From: Varibaculum massiliense
GTDB taxonomy: Bacteria > Actinomycetota > Actinomycetes > Actinomycetales > Actinomycetaceae
Direction: 5' to 3'
Assembly (NCBI RefSeq): GCF_900106855.1
Contig: NZ_FNWI01000004.1
Coordinates: 1,178,001 to 1,242,000, forward strand
DNA length: 64,000 nucleotides
Notes under the pieces: generated by a model
What the model was told of the DNA's origin: nothing
The model's input: the letters and a program-made list of their open reading frames with translations, nothing else
The model's database searches: none
In this document: piece after piece, positions 56,810 to 64,000 of the stretch
Layout of the letters: the number at the start of each line of letters is the position of its first letter
How positions within the stretch are numbered: position 1 is the first letter of the stretch
Made by a program: the position numbers and the translations under genes

Positions 56810-57469
56810 CTATTTGTCGGCAGTTTTCTTCTTCGAGCGCGCCTTGAAATAGCTGACCACCATCGGCAGTACCGAAATGGCTACAATCGCAATCGCGATT
56901 ATTTCTACGTTATTAGCCACTGCCGGAATATCCCCCAGCAGCACCCCTGCGATCATAAACACCCCAATCCAGAGGGCAGCACCGAGCATATTCCAGATCA
57001 AGAAAGTGCGGTAATGCTGCTTACCTATCCCGGCAATGATCGGCACAAACGTGCGCACGAAAGGAACAAAGCGCGCCAATAGTAGCGCCACCCCACCGTA
57101 ACGACGGAAAAACTCCTCGGACTTATGCATATTTTCGGTTGACAAATAACGGGCATCATCTTTAAATAACCGTCGCCCGTATTTGCGACCCAGCCAATAA
57201 CCCACCAGGTTTCCGCAGATAGCGGCCACGAATAGTACTAAGAAAGTCAACCATTCGGGTACCCCCGGAATCCGGTTGTGTAAAATCCCCAAGGCAAAAA
57301 TCATAGAGTCGCCTGGAAGTACCGGGAAGAGTACCCCAGATTCAATAAACACAATCAGGGCGACCGCGGCCACCATCCAGCCGCCGAGTTGAGCCAGGAG
57401 GGTGTTCAGCAAAAGATTCGGGTCAGTAAGATAATCTATTGCCCCGGTGGTCGCCACGAACCCTAACAT
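56810..57469 (-). CDS. DedA-family membrane protein
   Basis: 219 aa. VFIESGVLFPVLPGDSMIFALG, GYWLGRKYGRRLF and LLARFVPFVRTFVPIIAG are hallmark DedA motifs; DedA proteins act in lipid (undecaprenyl-phosphate or phospholipid) flipping and envelope upkeep. ATG 57469 has a perfect AGGAGG; a longer frame starts 23 codons earlier without a good site. Confidence 0.93.
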   Translation of the reverse strand: MLGFVATTGAIDYLTDPNLLLNTLLAQLGGWMVAAVALIVFIESGVLFPVLPGDSMIFALGILHNRIPGVPEWLTFLVLFVAAICGNLVGYWLGRKYGRRLFKDDARYLSTENMHKSEEFFRRYGGVALLLARFVPFVRTFVPIIAGIGKQHYRTFLIWNMLGAALWIGVFMIAGVLLGDIPAVANNVEIIAIAIVAISVLPMVVSYFKARSKKKTADK

Positions 57470-57591
57470 TGATCCTCCTGAAACAAAATTATGAACTCTC
57501 TTTATCCTAGACGAGGGCGTGAAGCCCCCGGCAAGCAAAAACCCCTCCTGGGCGCAAGGTCACATCCAACTAAATTGCATAGAATCAGAAC

Positions 57592-60159
57592 ATGAGTATT
57601 TCGGGAGATACTGCGAGCCCCCAAGGGAATCAGCACCTCACCGAAATAGTAGACGCCAAAAACTCCCGTTTACGCCGTATCGATGACCTGGCACGCGCCG
57701 GGCTTTACCTGGCAGCCATCATCCTGGTAGTACTGCTGGCCATTTACGCCCACGCCACCACCCAGGCGGTTGCCCAAGATCTAACTAAAGTCTTTATCAA
57801 CACCACTTTGGCGCAGATTCTGCTACTGCCCCTCTCCATGCTGCAAAATCTATTTATCCTAGTGGCTCCGGTGGCGTTACTCATCATGCTGGCGCTGCGT
57901 CGGCAATGGTTACGCACCTTTCAATCCGCATTTACTGCGTTAATAGGGGGAGTGGTCGCTTTAGGAGCCTCCGCTTTGATTTCAGCGCTACCCTACGTAT
58001 TTTCTAACGCTTTGAAAGTGTGGGCGGTGGGCGGTTCTATCGTCGCAATTTCCATTCCCTTTACTGCAGTCGTAGCGATGATGACTATGGCGGGGGAACG
58101 CCGACGTGACCAGCTAGTACGGGTATTGTGGGCAATAACCTGGGCAATCCTTGCCCTGGCGGTCCTACAAGGTCGCATGACCTTACCTTCAGCGCTTGTC
58201 ACCGTCCTATTAGGCACTTTCACCGGATGTATCGGGCGCTACCTGTGGGGGGTGCGCAATCATCGTCCCACCGGAAGCGCCTTGATTGTGGCTTTGACCA
58301 GGGTAGGGATTACTCCCCGGCGAATCCTGCGCCTTGATCCTCCCACCGAGGGGGATTTACTGTGCGTCGAACAGGTAACTTTTACTACCGAGGCGGGCTC
58401 CCTGCAACCGGTTGGGGAAATGAAACGGGAAAGTTTGCCGCTAGATCCAGTCTTAGAGCTCGCCACTTTTGCCGGTCAGGATCTGAAATCTGAAGGAGAA
58501 ACAGCCGGATCTGCCGACCGAGTTTACAGCGTAATCTCCGAGGACTCTCGCTGCTACCGGATGGTGGCCACCGATGGGGATTCTCGTCTCTCCACCTGGA
58601 TTACGGGAATCTGGAATAACCTGCGGCTACGCTCTTTCTCCAAATCAACCGCCACTACGGTGAGGCAAAATGGCGAATACACCGCGCTAATGGGAGCGAT
58701 GACCACCCGTGCGCAGGTCAGAACACGTCCCTATCACGGACTCGCCCACTCGGGCACCACCATGCTAAACATTTTCGAGGACAACATTGCCCTTAGACCG
58801 TTTAGCTCCCTGGGTGCTGCCGATATTTCTGATGAACAGCTCTCCTCTGCCTGGCAGCAGCTACTAAACGCCCACCAGGGAGGACTCGCTCACCGTAATA
58901 TCAGTGCCGAGAATCTTTGTTTAGGATCCGATGGATCCCCCTATTTTCTTAACTGGTCACAAGGAGAGGTTGCGGCCTCCAGAATGTCGATCCTTATCGA
59001 CCAGGTACAACTGTTAGTGCTCACTAGCCTGTTGGTGGGAGAAGATCGGGCAGTAAAAGCCCTGCGGAAGGTACTTCCCGGTTCTCAAATAGAGGCTATG
59101 GTTCCGGTGCTGCAAACTTTAGCGCTGCCCGACTCTACCAGGCGGCAGGTACGAAAAACCTCTCTACTTGCCAACTTGCGCCAAGAACTATTGACCAGCA
59201 GCCAAACAGACCCGGCAACTGTTCCTCGCGCCCAATTGCGCAGGTTCTCTTGGTCTTCGCTAATTTTTACCGCGCTGGGGGTAGCGGCAGTCTTAGTGGT
59301 CTTAGGTTCGCTGAACTTTAAAGAAATCTACGCCACGATTGTTACCGCTAATAGCTGGTGGATTTTAACGGGAGTCTTCTTTGCTATCGCCATGAGCAGC
59401 GGGCAGGCACTTTCCCTGCAGGCAGTCACCCCTAATCGCCTAGGGTATGGAGAACTATTTTTGCTGCAAATAGCCGGTTCGGTTACCTCACTGGTCGTGC
59501 CTGCAGGTTTAGGGGTAGGGGCGCTAAACCTGCGGTATTTAACCAAGAAAAATATGACCAGCGCCCTGGCTTTGGCTACCGTCTCCCTAATGCAACTCTT
59601 CCAATTCGTGATTACGGTGGCGCTGCTGGCAGTAATGGTAATGTTCACCGGCACCTCTATGAACGTGCGCCTACCCTCTTCAACGATGGTAGGTGCAGTT
59701 TTAGTAATTGTGGCTTTACTGGTAACCGCTTTCGCCCTACCCAAAGTACGTAAATGGATTTGGGAAAAAATAGAAGCCCCCTTCCAGCAAGTATGGCCGC
59801 GCCTAATCTGGATTACTTCCAGTCCTCGCCGAATGTTCCTGACTGCCCTGGGTTGTCTGCTGCAAACCAGCCTGCAGCTAGCCGTCTTTTATTGCGCGGT
59901 GGCAGCTTTCGGCTACCACCTACCCATTGCCACTATTACCGTGACTTTCTTGGTATCCAACACCCTTGGTTCCCTGATTCCCACCCCGGGAGGGCTTGGC
60001 CCAGTCGAGGCCGCCCTGACTGCCGGTCTGCAGGTCGCCGGGGTACCGGGCGCCATCGCCTTATCTGGAGCCTTACTGTACCGCTTACTGACATTCTGGA
60101 TGCGCGCCCCCCTGGGATGGTTAGCGATGCGTCACCTGCAACGGCGGGACGTGCTTTAA
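57592..60159 (+). CDS. Flippase-like (UPF0104/LPG-synthase TM) protein with kinase-like middle region
   Basis: 855 aa in three parts. Residues about 35-220 hold some six membrane spans. About 235-540 is soluble and resembles a degenerate protein kinase: HRNISAENLCLG stands where HRDxKxxN would be, and FLNWSQGE where DFG would be, so it is probably inactive. From about 545 on are eight spans of the UPF0104 group, with VTSLVVPAGLGVGALNLRYL and SLIPTPGGLGPVEAALTAGL. Such proteins move or modify membrane lipids. It opens a rightward set with the DsbA-like and CcdA-like genes 60 nt later. Confidence 0.82.
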   Translation: MSISGDTASPQGNQHLTEIVDAKNSRLRRIDDLARAGLYLAAIILVVLLAIYAHATTQAVAQDLTKVFINTTLAQILLLPLSMLQNLFILVAPVALLIMLALRRQWLRTFQSAFTALIGGVVALGASALISALPYVFSNALKVWAVGGSIVAISIPFTAVVAMMTMAGERRRDQLVRVLWAITWAILALAVLQGRMTLPSALVTVLLGTFTGCIGRYLWGVRNHRPTGSALIVALTRVGITPRRILRLDPPTEGDLLCVEQVTFTTEAGSLQPVGEMKRESLPLDPVLELATFAGQDLKSEGETAGSADRVYSVISEDSRCYRMVATDGDSRLSTWITGIWNNLRLRSFSKSTATTVRQNGEYTALMGAMTTRAQVRTRPYHGLAHSGTTMLNIFEDNIALRPFSSLGAADISDEQLSSAWQQLLNAHQGGLAHRNISAENLCLGSDGSPYFLNWSQGEVAASRMSILIDQVQLLVLTSLLVGEDRAVKALRKVLPGSQIEAMVPVLQTLALPDSTRRQVRKTSLLANLRQELLTSSQTDPATVPRAQLRRFSWSSLIFTALGVAAVLVVLGSLNFKEIYATIVTANSWWILTGVFFAIAMSSGQALSLQAVTPNRLGYGELFLLQIAGSVTSLVVPAGLGVGALNLRYLTKKNMTSALALATVSLMQLFQFVITVALLAVMVMFTGTSMNVRLPSSTMVGAVLVIVALLVTAFALPKVRKWIWEKIEAPFQQVWPRLIWITSSPRRMFLTALGCLLQTSLQLAVFYCAVAAFGYHLPIATITVTFLVSNTLGSLIPTPGGLGPVEAALTAGLQVAGVPGAIALSGALLYRLLTFWMRAPLGWLAMRHLQRRDVL

Positions 60160-60218
60160 CTAACTAGCTTCAACCTACTTTTCTCCCTTAGGCTAGAAGT
60201 AAAGAGAGGAATAGGTTA

Positions 60219-61028
60219 ATGAGTCAACCCCCAGCCATCGAGCAACCCAAGAAAAAACCAGCAGCCATTATTGTCTTAAGTCTACTGGCGATTTCCTTCT
60301 TAGTGCTGGTATTTTTCATCGCCTACTATCTAGGTTCGGGTAATAGCAGCGCTAGTGGTAGCAATAATACCGACGCCTCCTCGCTTAACACCCAAGACAC
60401 TCAAGGTGATCAACAGTTACCTCAAGGGGTAAACCTAATTAGTGACGAAGAGGGTAAGAAGCTTATCAAATCGTTTTATCGCTCCAATAAGGACGATGCC
60501 CGGGCAATCGGTAACCCCAAAGCACCGGTAACCATGATTCAGTTTTCAGACTTTTCATGCCCCATGTGTTACCAGTATGAATCCGCGGTGTTTCCCCAGC
60601 TGAAACCCTATATTGATAACGGAACTTTGCGGATCGAGTTCAACAACTTGGCGATTTTCGCCCAGAATTACCATTCGGATCTGGCGTCAGCCGCTTCAAT
60701 TGCTGCCGCTAAACAGGGCAAGTTCTGGGAGTTCTTGATTGCCGCCACCAACCTAGCTGGTCAAGAAGGCAATGGGCATATTACTTGGGATCAGGAGCTG
60801 GTTACGAAAGTGGCTAAGTCCAGCGGAGTTAGCGACCTTGAACGCTTCACTCAAGACCTTAACTCTCCGGAAACTGCGAAAATAGTGGAGGAAGAAAGCG
60901 CGCGTGCCCACGCGGTTGGCCTTAATGGCACCCCGGCATTTTTTATTAATAACTACTACATTACCGGGGCTCTACCTGCGGAAAGTTTTCTACAAACGAT
61001 TGAAATCGCCCTGAAAGACGCAAAGTAA
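60219..61028 (+). CDS. Membrane-anchored DsbA-like thiol oxidoreductase
   Basis: 269 aa. One N-terminal span (IIVLSLLAISFLVLVFFIAYYLG, about 17-39), a Ser/Asn-rich linker, then a Thioredoxin_4/DsbA-like domain from about 95 with active site SCPMCYQYE (CPMC) and cis-Pro in NGTPAFFINN. It should form or isomerise disulfides in exported proteins. The CcdA-like gene follows after 6 nt and could pass electrons to it. Confidence 0.9.
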   Translation: MSQPPAIEQPKKKPAAIIVLSLLAISFLVLVFFIAYYLGSGNSSASGSNNTDASSLNTQDTQGDQQLPQGVNLISDEEGKKLIKSFYRSNKDDARAIGNPKAPVTMIQFSDFSCPMCYQYESAVFPQLKPYIDNGTLRIEFNNLAIFAQNYHSDLASAASIAAAKQGKFWEFLIAATNLAGQEGNGHITWDQELVTKVAKSSGVSDLERFTQDLNSPETAKIVEEESARAHAVGLNGTPAFFINNYYITGALPAESFLQTIEIALKDAK

Positions 61029-61034
61029 TCACCC

Positions 61035-61895
61035 ATGACTATTAACTTTACGATTGCTTACCTGGGAGGGCTGGTTACTTTCCTAGCTCCCTGCGGAGCT
61101 TTCCTGCTGCCGGCTTTTTTCGCCTGTGCTTTTGAGGAGCGCGGGCGCCTCCTACAGCGCATCCTAGTGTTCCTAGTCGGGCTGGTCATTGCCCTGGTAC
61201 CCCTAGGTTTTGCCGCCGGAGGTCTTGGAGCTTGGCTACTCGCTAATTCTCGCCTAGTTACCTTCATAGCTGGGGGGGTAATTTTGGCTTTAGGTATCGC
61301 CCAAGTATTAGCTATCCCCTTACCTAAACTGCCTCTACCTCAGGCTTTAGGGGGTGCTACTCGGCCCAGTATCGCCGGGATTTTTCTTTTTGGAATCTCT
61401 TACGGGCTGGCCGGGTCCGGGTGTACCGGTCCGATTTTAGGGGCAGTCCTTTCGGCGGCCACCTTAACCGGTTCCAGTGTTCGCGGCGGCATCCTTATGT
61501 TTTGGTATGCGCTCGGCATGTTCACTCCCGTAGCCTTGCTTTCCCTAATCTGGGGTTCGCTCACTGCTCGTCAACAGCGCCTGTTTCATCCGCGTCCCCT
61601 CCGATTTTTAGGGCGCCAAACCACCTGGGGTTCCCTGGTGGCTGGCTTGGTGTTTGTAGGGGTAGGAGCATTTTTATTGATTACCGGCGGCACAGGCTCT
61701 AACTCTTTACTTAACCCCTCCCAGCAAGTATCGCTAGAAACCCGCATCACCAGCATGGCCAGCGCCCTCCCCGACTTTCTGTTACCGCTACTGCTAGTGG
61801 TTTTAGTGGCGTTCTTTGCCACCCTCGCCTGGTATTTACGCAGCCAACGCGGGAAACACCCGCAAGGCGAATCCGATTCTGCTCCCCGCGAGTAA
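61035..61895 (+). CDS. CcdA/DsbD-like membrane electron-transfer protein
   Basis: 286 aa with about six to seven spans. LVTFLAPCGAFLLPAFFACAF and AGSGCTGPILGAVL carry the paired membrane cysteines of the CcdA/DsbD family, which move reducing power from cytoplasmic thioredoxin outward. A final span is followed by a basic tail. The nearest likely client is the DsbA-like protein encoded just upstream. Confidence 0.87.
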   Translation: MTINFTIAYLGGLVTFLAPCGAFLLPAFFACAFEERGRLLQRILVFLVGLVIALVPLGFAAGGLGAWLLANSRLVTFIAGGVILALGIAQVLAIPLPKLPLPQALGGATRPSIAGIFLFGISYGLAGSGCTGPILGAVLSAATLTGSSVRGGILMFWYALGMFTPVALLSLIWGSLTARQQRLFHPRPLRFLGRQTTWGSLVAGLVFVGVGAFLLITGGTGSNSLLNPSQQVSLETRITSMASALPDFLLPLLLVVLVAFFATLAWYLRSQRGKHPQGESDSAPRE

Positions 61896-61994
61896 AACCT
61901 CTTTACTTCAATTTTGCCCTTTTTATGGTCACGGCTTTGGTAGCTTCGCCTCTTCGTGGGAAAATGGCTAGTAATCTAGCAAAGGAGAGGCAAA

Positions 61995-63266
61995 ATGAGC
62001 GTGCAAGAAAAAGGAACCCATCTGGATTTATGGCAGGATTCCTATGCTGCGCGAGCTCATAACCTGCGAGAATCCGAAATTCGCGCCCTCTTTTCAGTGG
62101 TTTCCCGTCCGGAAGTGGTTTCTTTAGCAGGAGGGATGCCCAATATCCACGATTTACCGCTGGCAAAACTAGCCAATAGCGCCCAGCAACTGGTGCTAGA
62201 ACATGGTGAACAGGCGATGCAATATGGTGGCGGGCAGGGCTGGGCGCCGCTGCGCGAAGCTATAACTGAAGTAATGGCCGAAGAGGGCATCCACGCTAAC
62301 CCTGATAACGTAGTTATCACTACCGGCTCGCAACAAGCATTAGACCTGGTCACGCAGCTTTTCATTGAGCCAGGCGACGTGATTTTAGCCGAGTCGCCTT
62401 CCTATGTGGGAGCCCTGGGAGTTTTTAATGCCTACCAGGCGGATGTGCGTCATATTGCCCTTGATGATCAGGGGATGATTCCGGCAGAGTTTGCCCGCGC
62501 CGTTGAGCAGGCGCGCGCCGAAGGAAAACGTATCAAGTATCTGTACACCATCCCCAATTTCCATAATCCCGCCGGGGTATCAATGTCGATTTCGCGCCGC
62601 AAGGAACTGGTGGAACTGTGTCGTAAATATGGGGTATTGATCTTAGAAGATAACCCTTATGGGCTTCTAGGCTTTGAGGGACAAACTATGACTCCCCTAG
62701 TTGAACTTGCCCCTGACCTGGTAGTTTACCTTGGCTCATTTTCTAAAATCTTCGCTCCGGGCTTTCGGATTGGTTGGGCGTATGCGCCTTCGGCAGTCAG
62801 GGACAAACTGGTAGTGGCCTCCGAATCCGCTATTTTATCGCCCTCAATGGTAGGGCAAATGGCTATTCATGCTTATCTGCGCGACTATGATTGGCGCGGG
62901 CAGATTGACTCGTATCGGCAAATGTATCGAGGACGCCGTGACGCCATGTTAGAGGCTTTAGCTGATTACCTGCCGGAATGTCAATGGACGGTTCCCGAAG
63001 GTGGATTTTACACTTGGCTTACCCTGCCAGAGGGACTAGATTCCAAAGCTATGCTTACCCGGGCAGTTAGCGAACTGGTGGCCTATACCCCCGGCACCGC
63101 CTTTTATGCCTCTAACGAAGGTCACCAAAATATCCGCCTATCGTTTTGCTATCCCCCGGAAGACGAGATCCGTGAGGGCGTACGCCGCTTAGCCAAAGTG
63201 GTGCATCGGGAAATGGAGCTAGTGAGGTTATTTGCTTCCCAGCAGAAAGGTAACAGCCATGACTGA
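61995..63266 (+). CDS. PLP-dependent aminotransferase (class I/II, LysN/ARO8-like)
   Basis: 423 aa. SLAGGMPNIHDLP near the N-terminus, GSQQALDLVTQLF, IPNFHNPAGVSMS, EDNPYGLL and the PLP-Lys in GSFSKIFAPGFRIGW show the 2-aminoadipate/aromatic aminotransferase subgroup. Exact amino acid is unknown. It overlaps the ligase start by 8 nt. Confidence 0.92.
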   Translation: MSVQEKGTHLDLWQDSYAARAHNLRESEIRALFSVVSRPEVVSLAGGMPNIHDLPLAKLANSAQQLVLEHGEQAMQYGGGQGWAPLREAITEVMAEEGIHANPDNVVITTGSQQALDLVTQLFIEPGDVILAESPSYVGALGVFNAYQADVRHIALDDQGMIPAEFARAVEQARAEGKRIKYLYTIPNFHNPAGVSMSISRRKELVELCRKYGVLILEDNPYGLLGFEGQTMTPLVELAPDLVVYLGSFSKIFAPGFRIGWAYAPSAVRDKLVVASESAILSPSMVGQMAIHAYLRDYDWRGQIDSYRQMYRGRRDAMLEALADYLPECQWTVPEGGFYTWLTLPEGLDSKAMLTRAVSELVAYTPGTAFYASNEGHQNIRLSFCYPPEDEIREGVRRLAKVVHREMELVRLFASQQKGNSHD

Positions 63267-64000
63267 AAGTAAATGCTTAAAAGTTGCGATTATTACCGGA
63301 GGTCAGCTCCATGAGCGGGAAGTTTCGCTGCGTTCGGCAAATAGAGTAGCTACTCAGCTGCGCCAATACGGTCACCATCTGGAAATTCTGGAGCTAGATC
63401 GGGATCTGTTGAGCGAACTCAACGACTTTGCCCCCGACGTGGTTTGGCCGATTATTCACGGGCGTGAGGGCGAGGACGGCTCGCTTCAAGATTTGCTGGA
63501 GCTCAGCGGACTACCCTATGTAGGTTCTGGCCCTAAGGGTTGTAGGATTTCACTTTCAAAACCGGTAGCAAAATCGGTGGTGGAAAAGAACGGCTTACCT
63601 ACTCCGCGTTCAGTAGCCCTCCCCCAAATGCTATTTCGCCAGGTGGGAGCGGATACTTTACTGAGTGAAGTATCCAATCGCTTGGGTTATCCTCTAATGG
63701 TTAAGCCTTCTCGGGGCGGCTCCGCCATGGGAATTACCTACGTGGAGAACGAGGGCGCGCTACGTACCGCAATGGTAAACGCCTTCGCCTATGACGACGA
63801 GGTTTTAATTGAGCGCTTTGTTTCAGGGCGAGAAATCTCGGTTTCTATAGTTGAAGAAGCAGGCGCTCCTCGGGCTCTACCCCCGGTAGAAATCCGCACT
63901 GACGTTGGTAGATACGATTTTGATGCGCGTTATTTAACCGGACGCACCGAATTTTTTACCCCCGCGCCTTTAGATCCCGATCTTGATGACCGGGTCCGCT
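63259..64000 (+). CDS. ddl: D-alanine--D-alanine ligase (5' part; runs off window)
   Basis: 247 codons are visible. The N-terminal GGQLHEREVSLRSA matches the Ddl GGxSxEHxVSLxSA motif, with Gln for Ser and Arg for the second His region; HGREGEDGSLQDLLEL and GCRISLSKPVAKSVVEKNGLPTP follow. The ATP-grasp part starts with MVKPSRGGSAMGI. ATG 63259 overlaps the aminotransferase stop. It makes the cell-wall D-Ala-D-Ala dipeptide; the ATP-grasp C-terminal end is missing, so a related ligase is not fully excluded. Confidence 0.87.
   Translation, partial: MTESKCLKVAIITGGQLHEREVSLRSANRVATQLRQYGHHLEILELDRDLLSELNDFAPDVVWPIIHGREGEDGSLQDLLELSGLPYVGSGPKGCRISLSKPVAKSVVEKNGLPTPRSVALPQMLFRQVGADTLLSEVSNRLGYPLMVKPSRGGSAMGITYVENEGALRTAMVNAFAYDDEVLIERFVSGREISVSIVEEAGAPRALPPVEIRTDVGRYDFDARYLTGRTEFFTPAPLDPDLDDRVR

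Overview
The window reads as chromosomal DNA of a moderate-GC actinobacterium. Signs are Lsr2, the gyrB-gyrA-DUF3566-tRNA-Ile-tRNA-Ala block, a DciA/DUF721 gene after recF, a helicase beside Tad-type pilus genes, DtxR/IdeR-type and RegX3-type operators, and an anaerobic NrdD/NrdG pair. Family Actinomycetaceae (Varibaculum-like) fits best, but that is inference. No phage, transposase or CRISPR array is visible.

Region 1 (1-7.5 kb) is the most unusual. A leftward operon starts with a 34-residue peptide gene (2281-2385) and continues into a YcaO/TOMM cyclodehydratase fused to a leader-binding domain, which runs off the left edge. A rightward operon encodes an S9-type serine peptidase, a FecCD permease, a siderophore-type binding lipoprotein and a FepC-type ATPase. 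Between them is one near-perfect iron box (2439-2457). I infer an iron-controlled, ribosomally made, azol(in)e-modified peptide with a dedicated import and processing system, that is, a candidate RiPP metallophore. A PfkB kinase and a P-loop kinase follow.

Region 2 (8.2-25.1 kb) is the replication/gyrase cluster on the minus strand: dnaN-recF-dciA-methyltransferase, then pstSCAB with its two-component pair, then gyrB-gyrA-DUF3566-tRNA-Ile-tRNA-Ala. The phosphate block splits the usual recF-gyrB neighbourhood, and dnaA is not next to dnaN.

Region 3 (25.3-31.1 kb) is a five-gene peptide-type ABC importer operon and tRNA-Lys. Between them lie two copies of a large palindromic element whose third copy flanks tRNA-Ala. 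All three keep the same internal-loop sequences, while the stems differ yet stay paired.

Region 4 (31.2-49.7 kb) holds purT, lsr2, gpmA, a sugar-importer ATPase, a secreted CAP-domain protein, topA, nrdDG with two NrdR boxes, a PAP2 phosphatase, a DEAH helicase with three Tad-type pilus genes, and hemL.

Region 5 (49.8-64 kb) holds two C-terminally anchored surface proteins, an SseB-like protein, hisC, purB, a CopZ-like metallochaperone, a DedA protein, a flippase-like membrane protein with a kinase-like insert, a membrane-bound DsbA-like protein with a CcdA-like partner, an aminotransferase, and the start of a D-Ala-D-Ala ligase.
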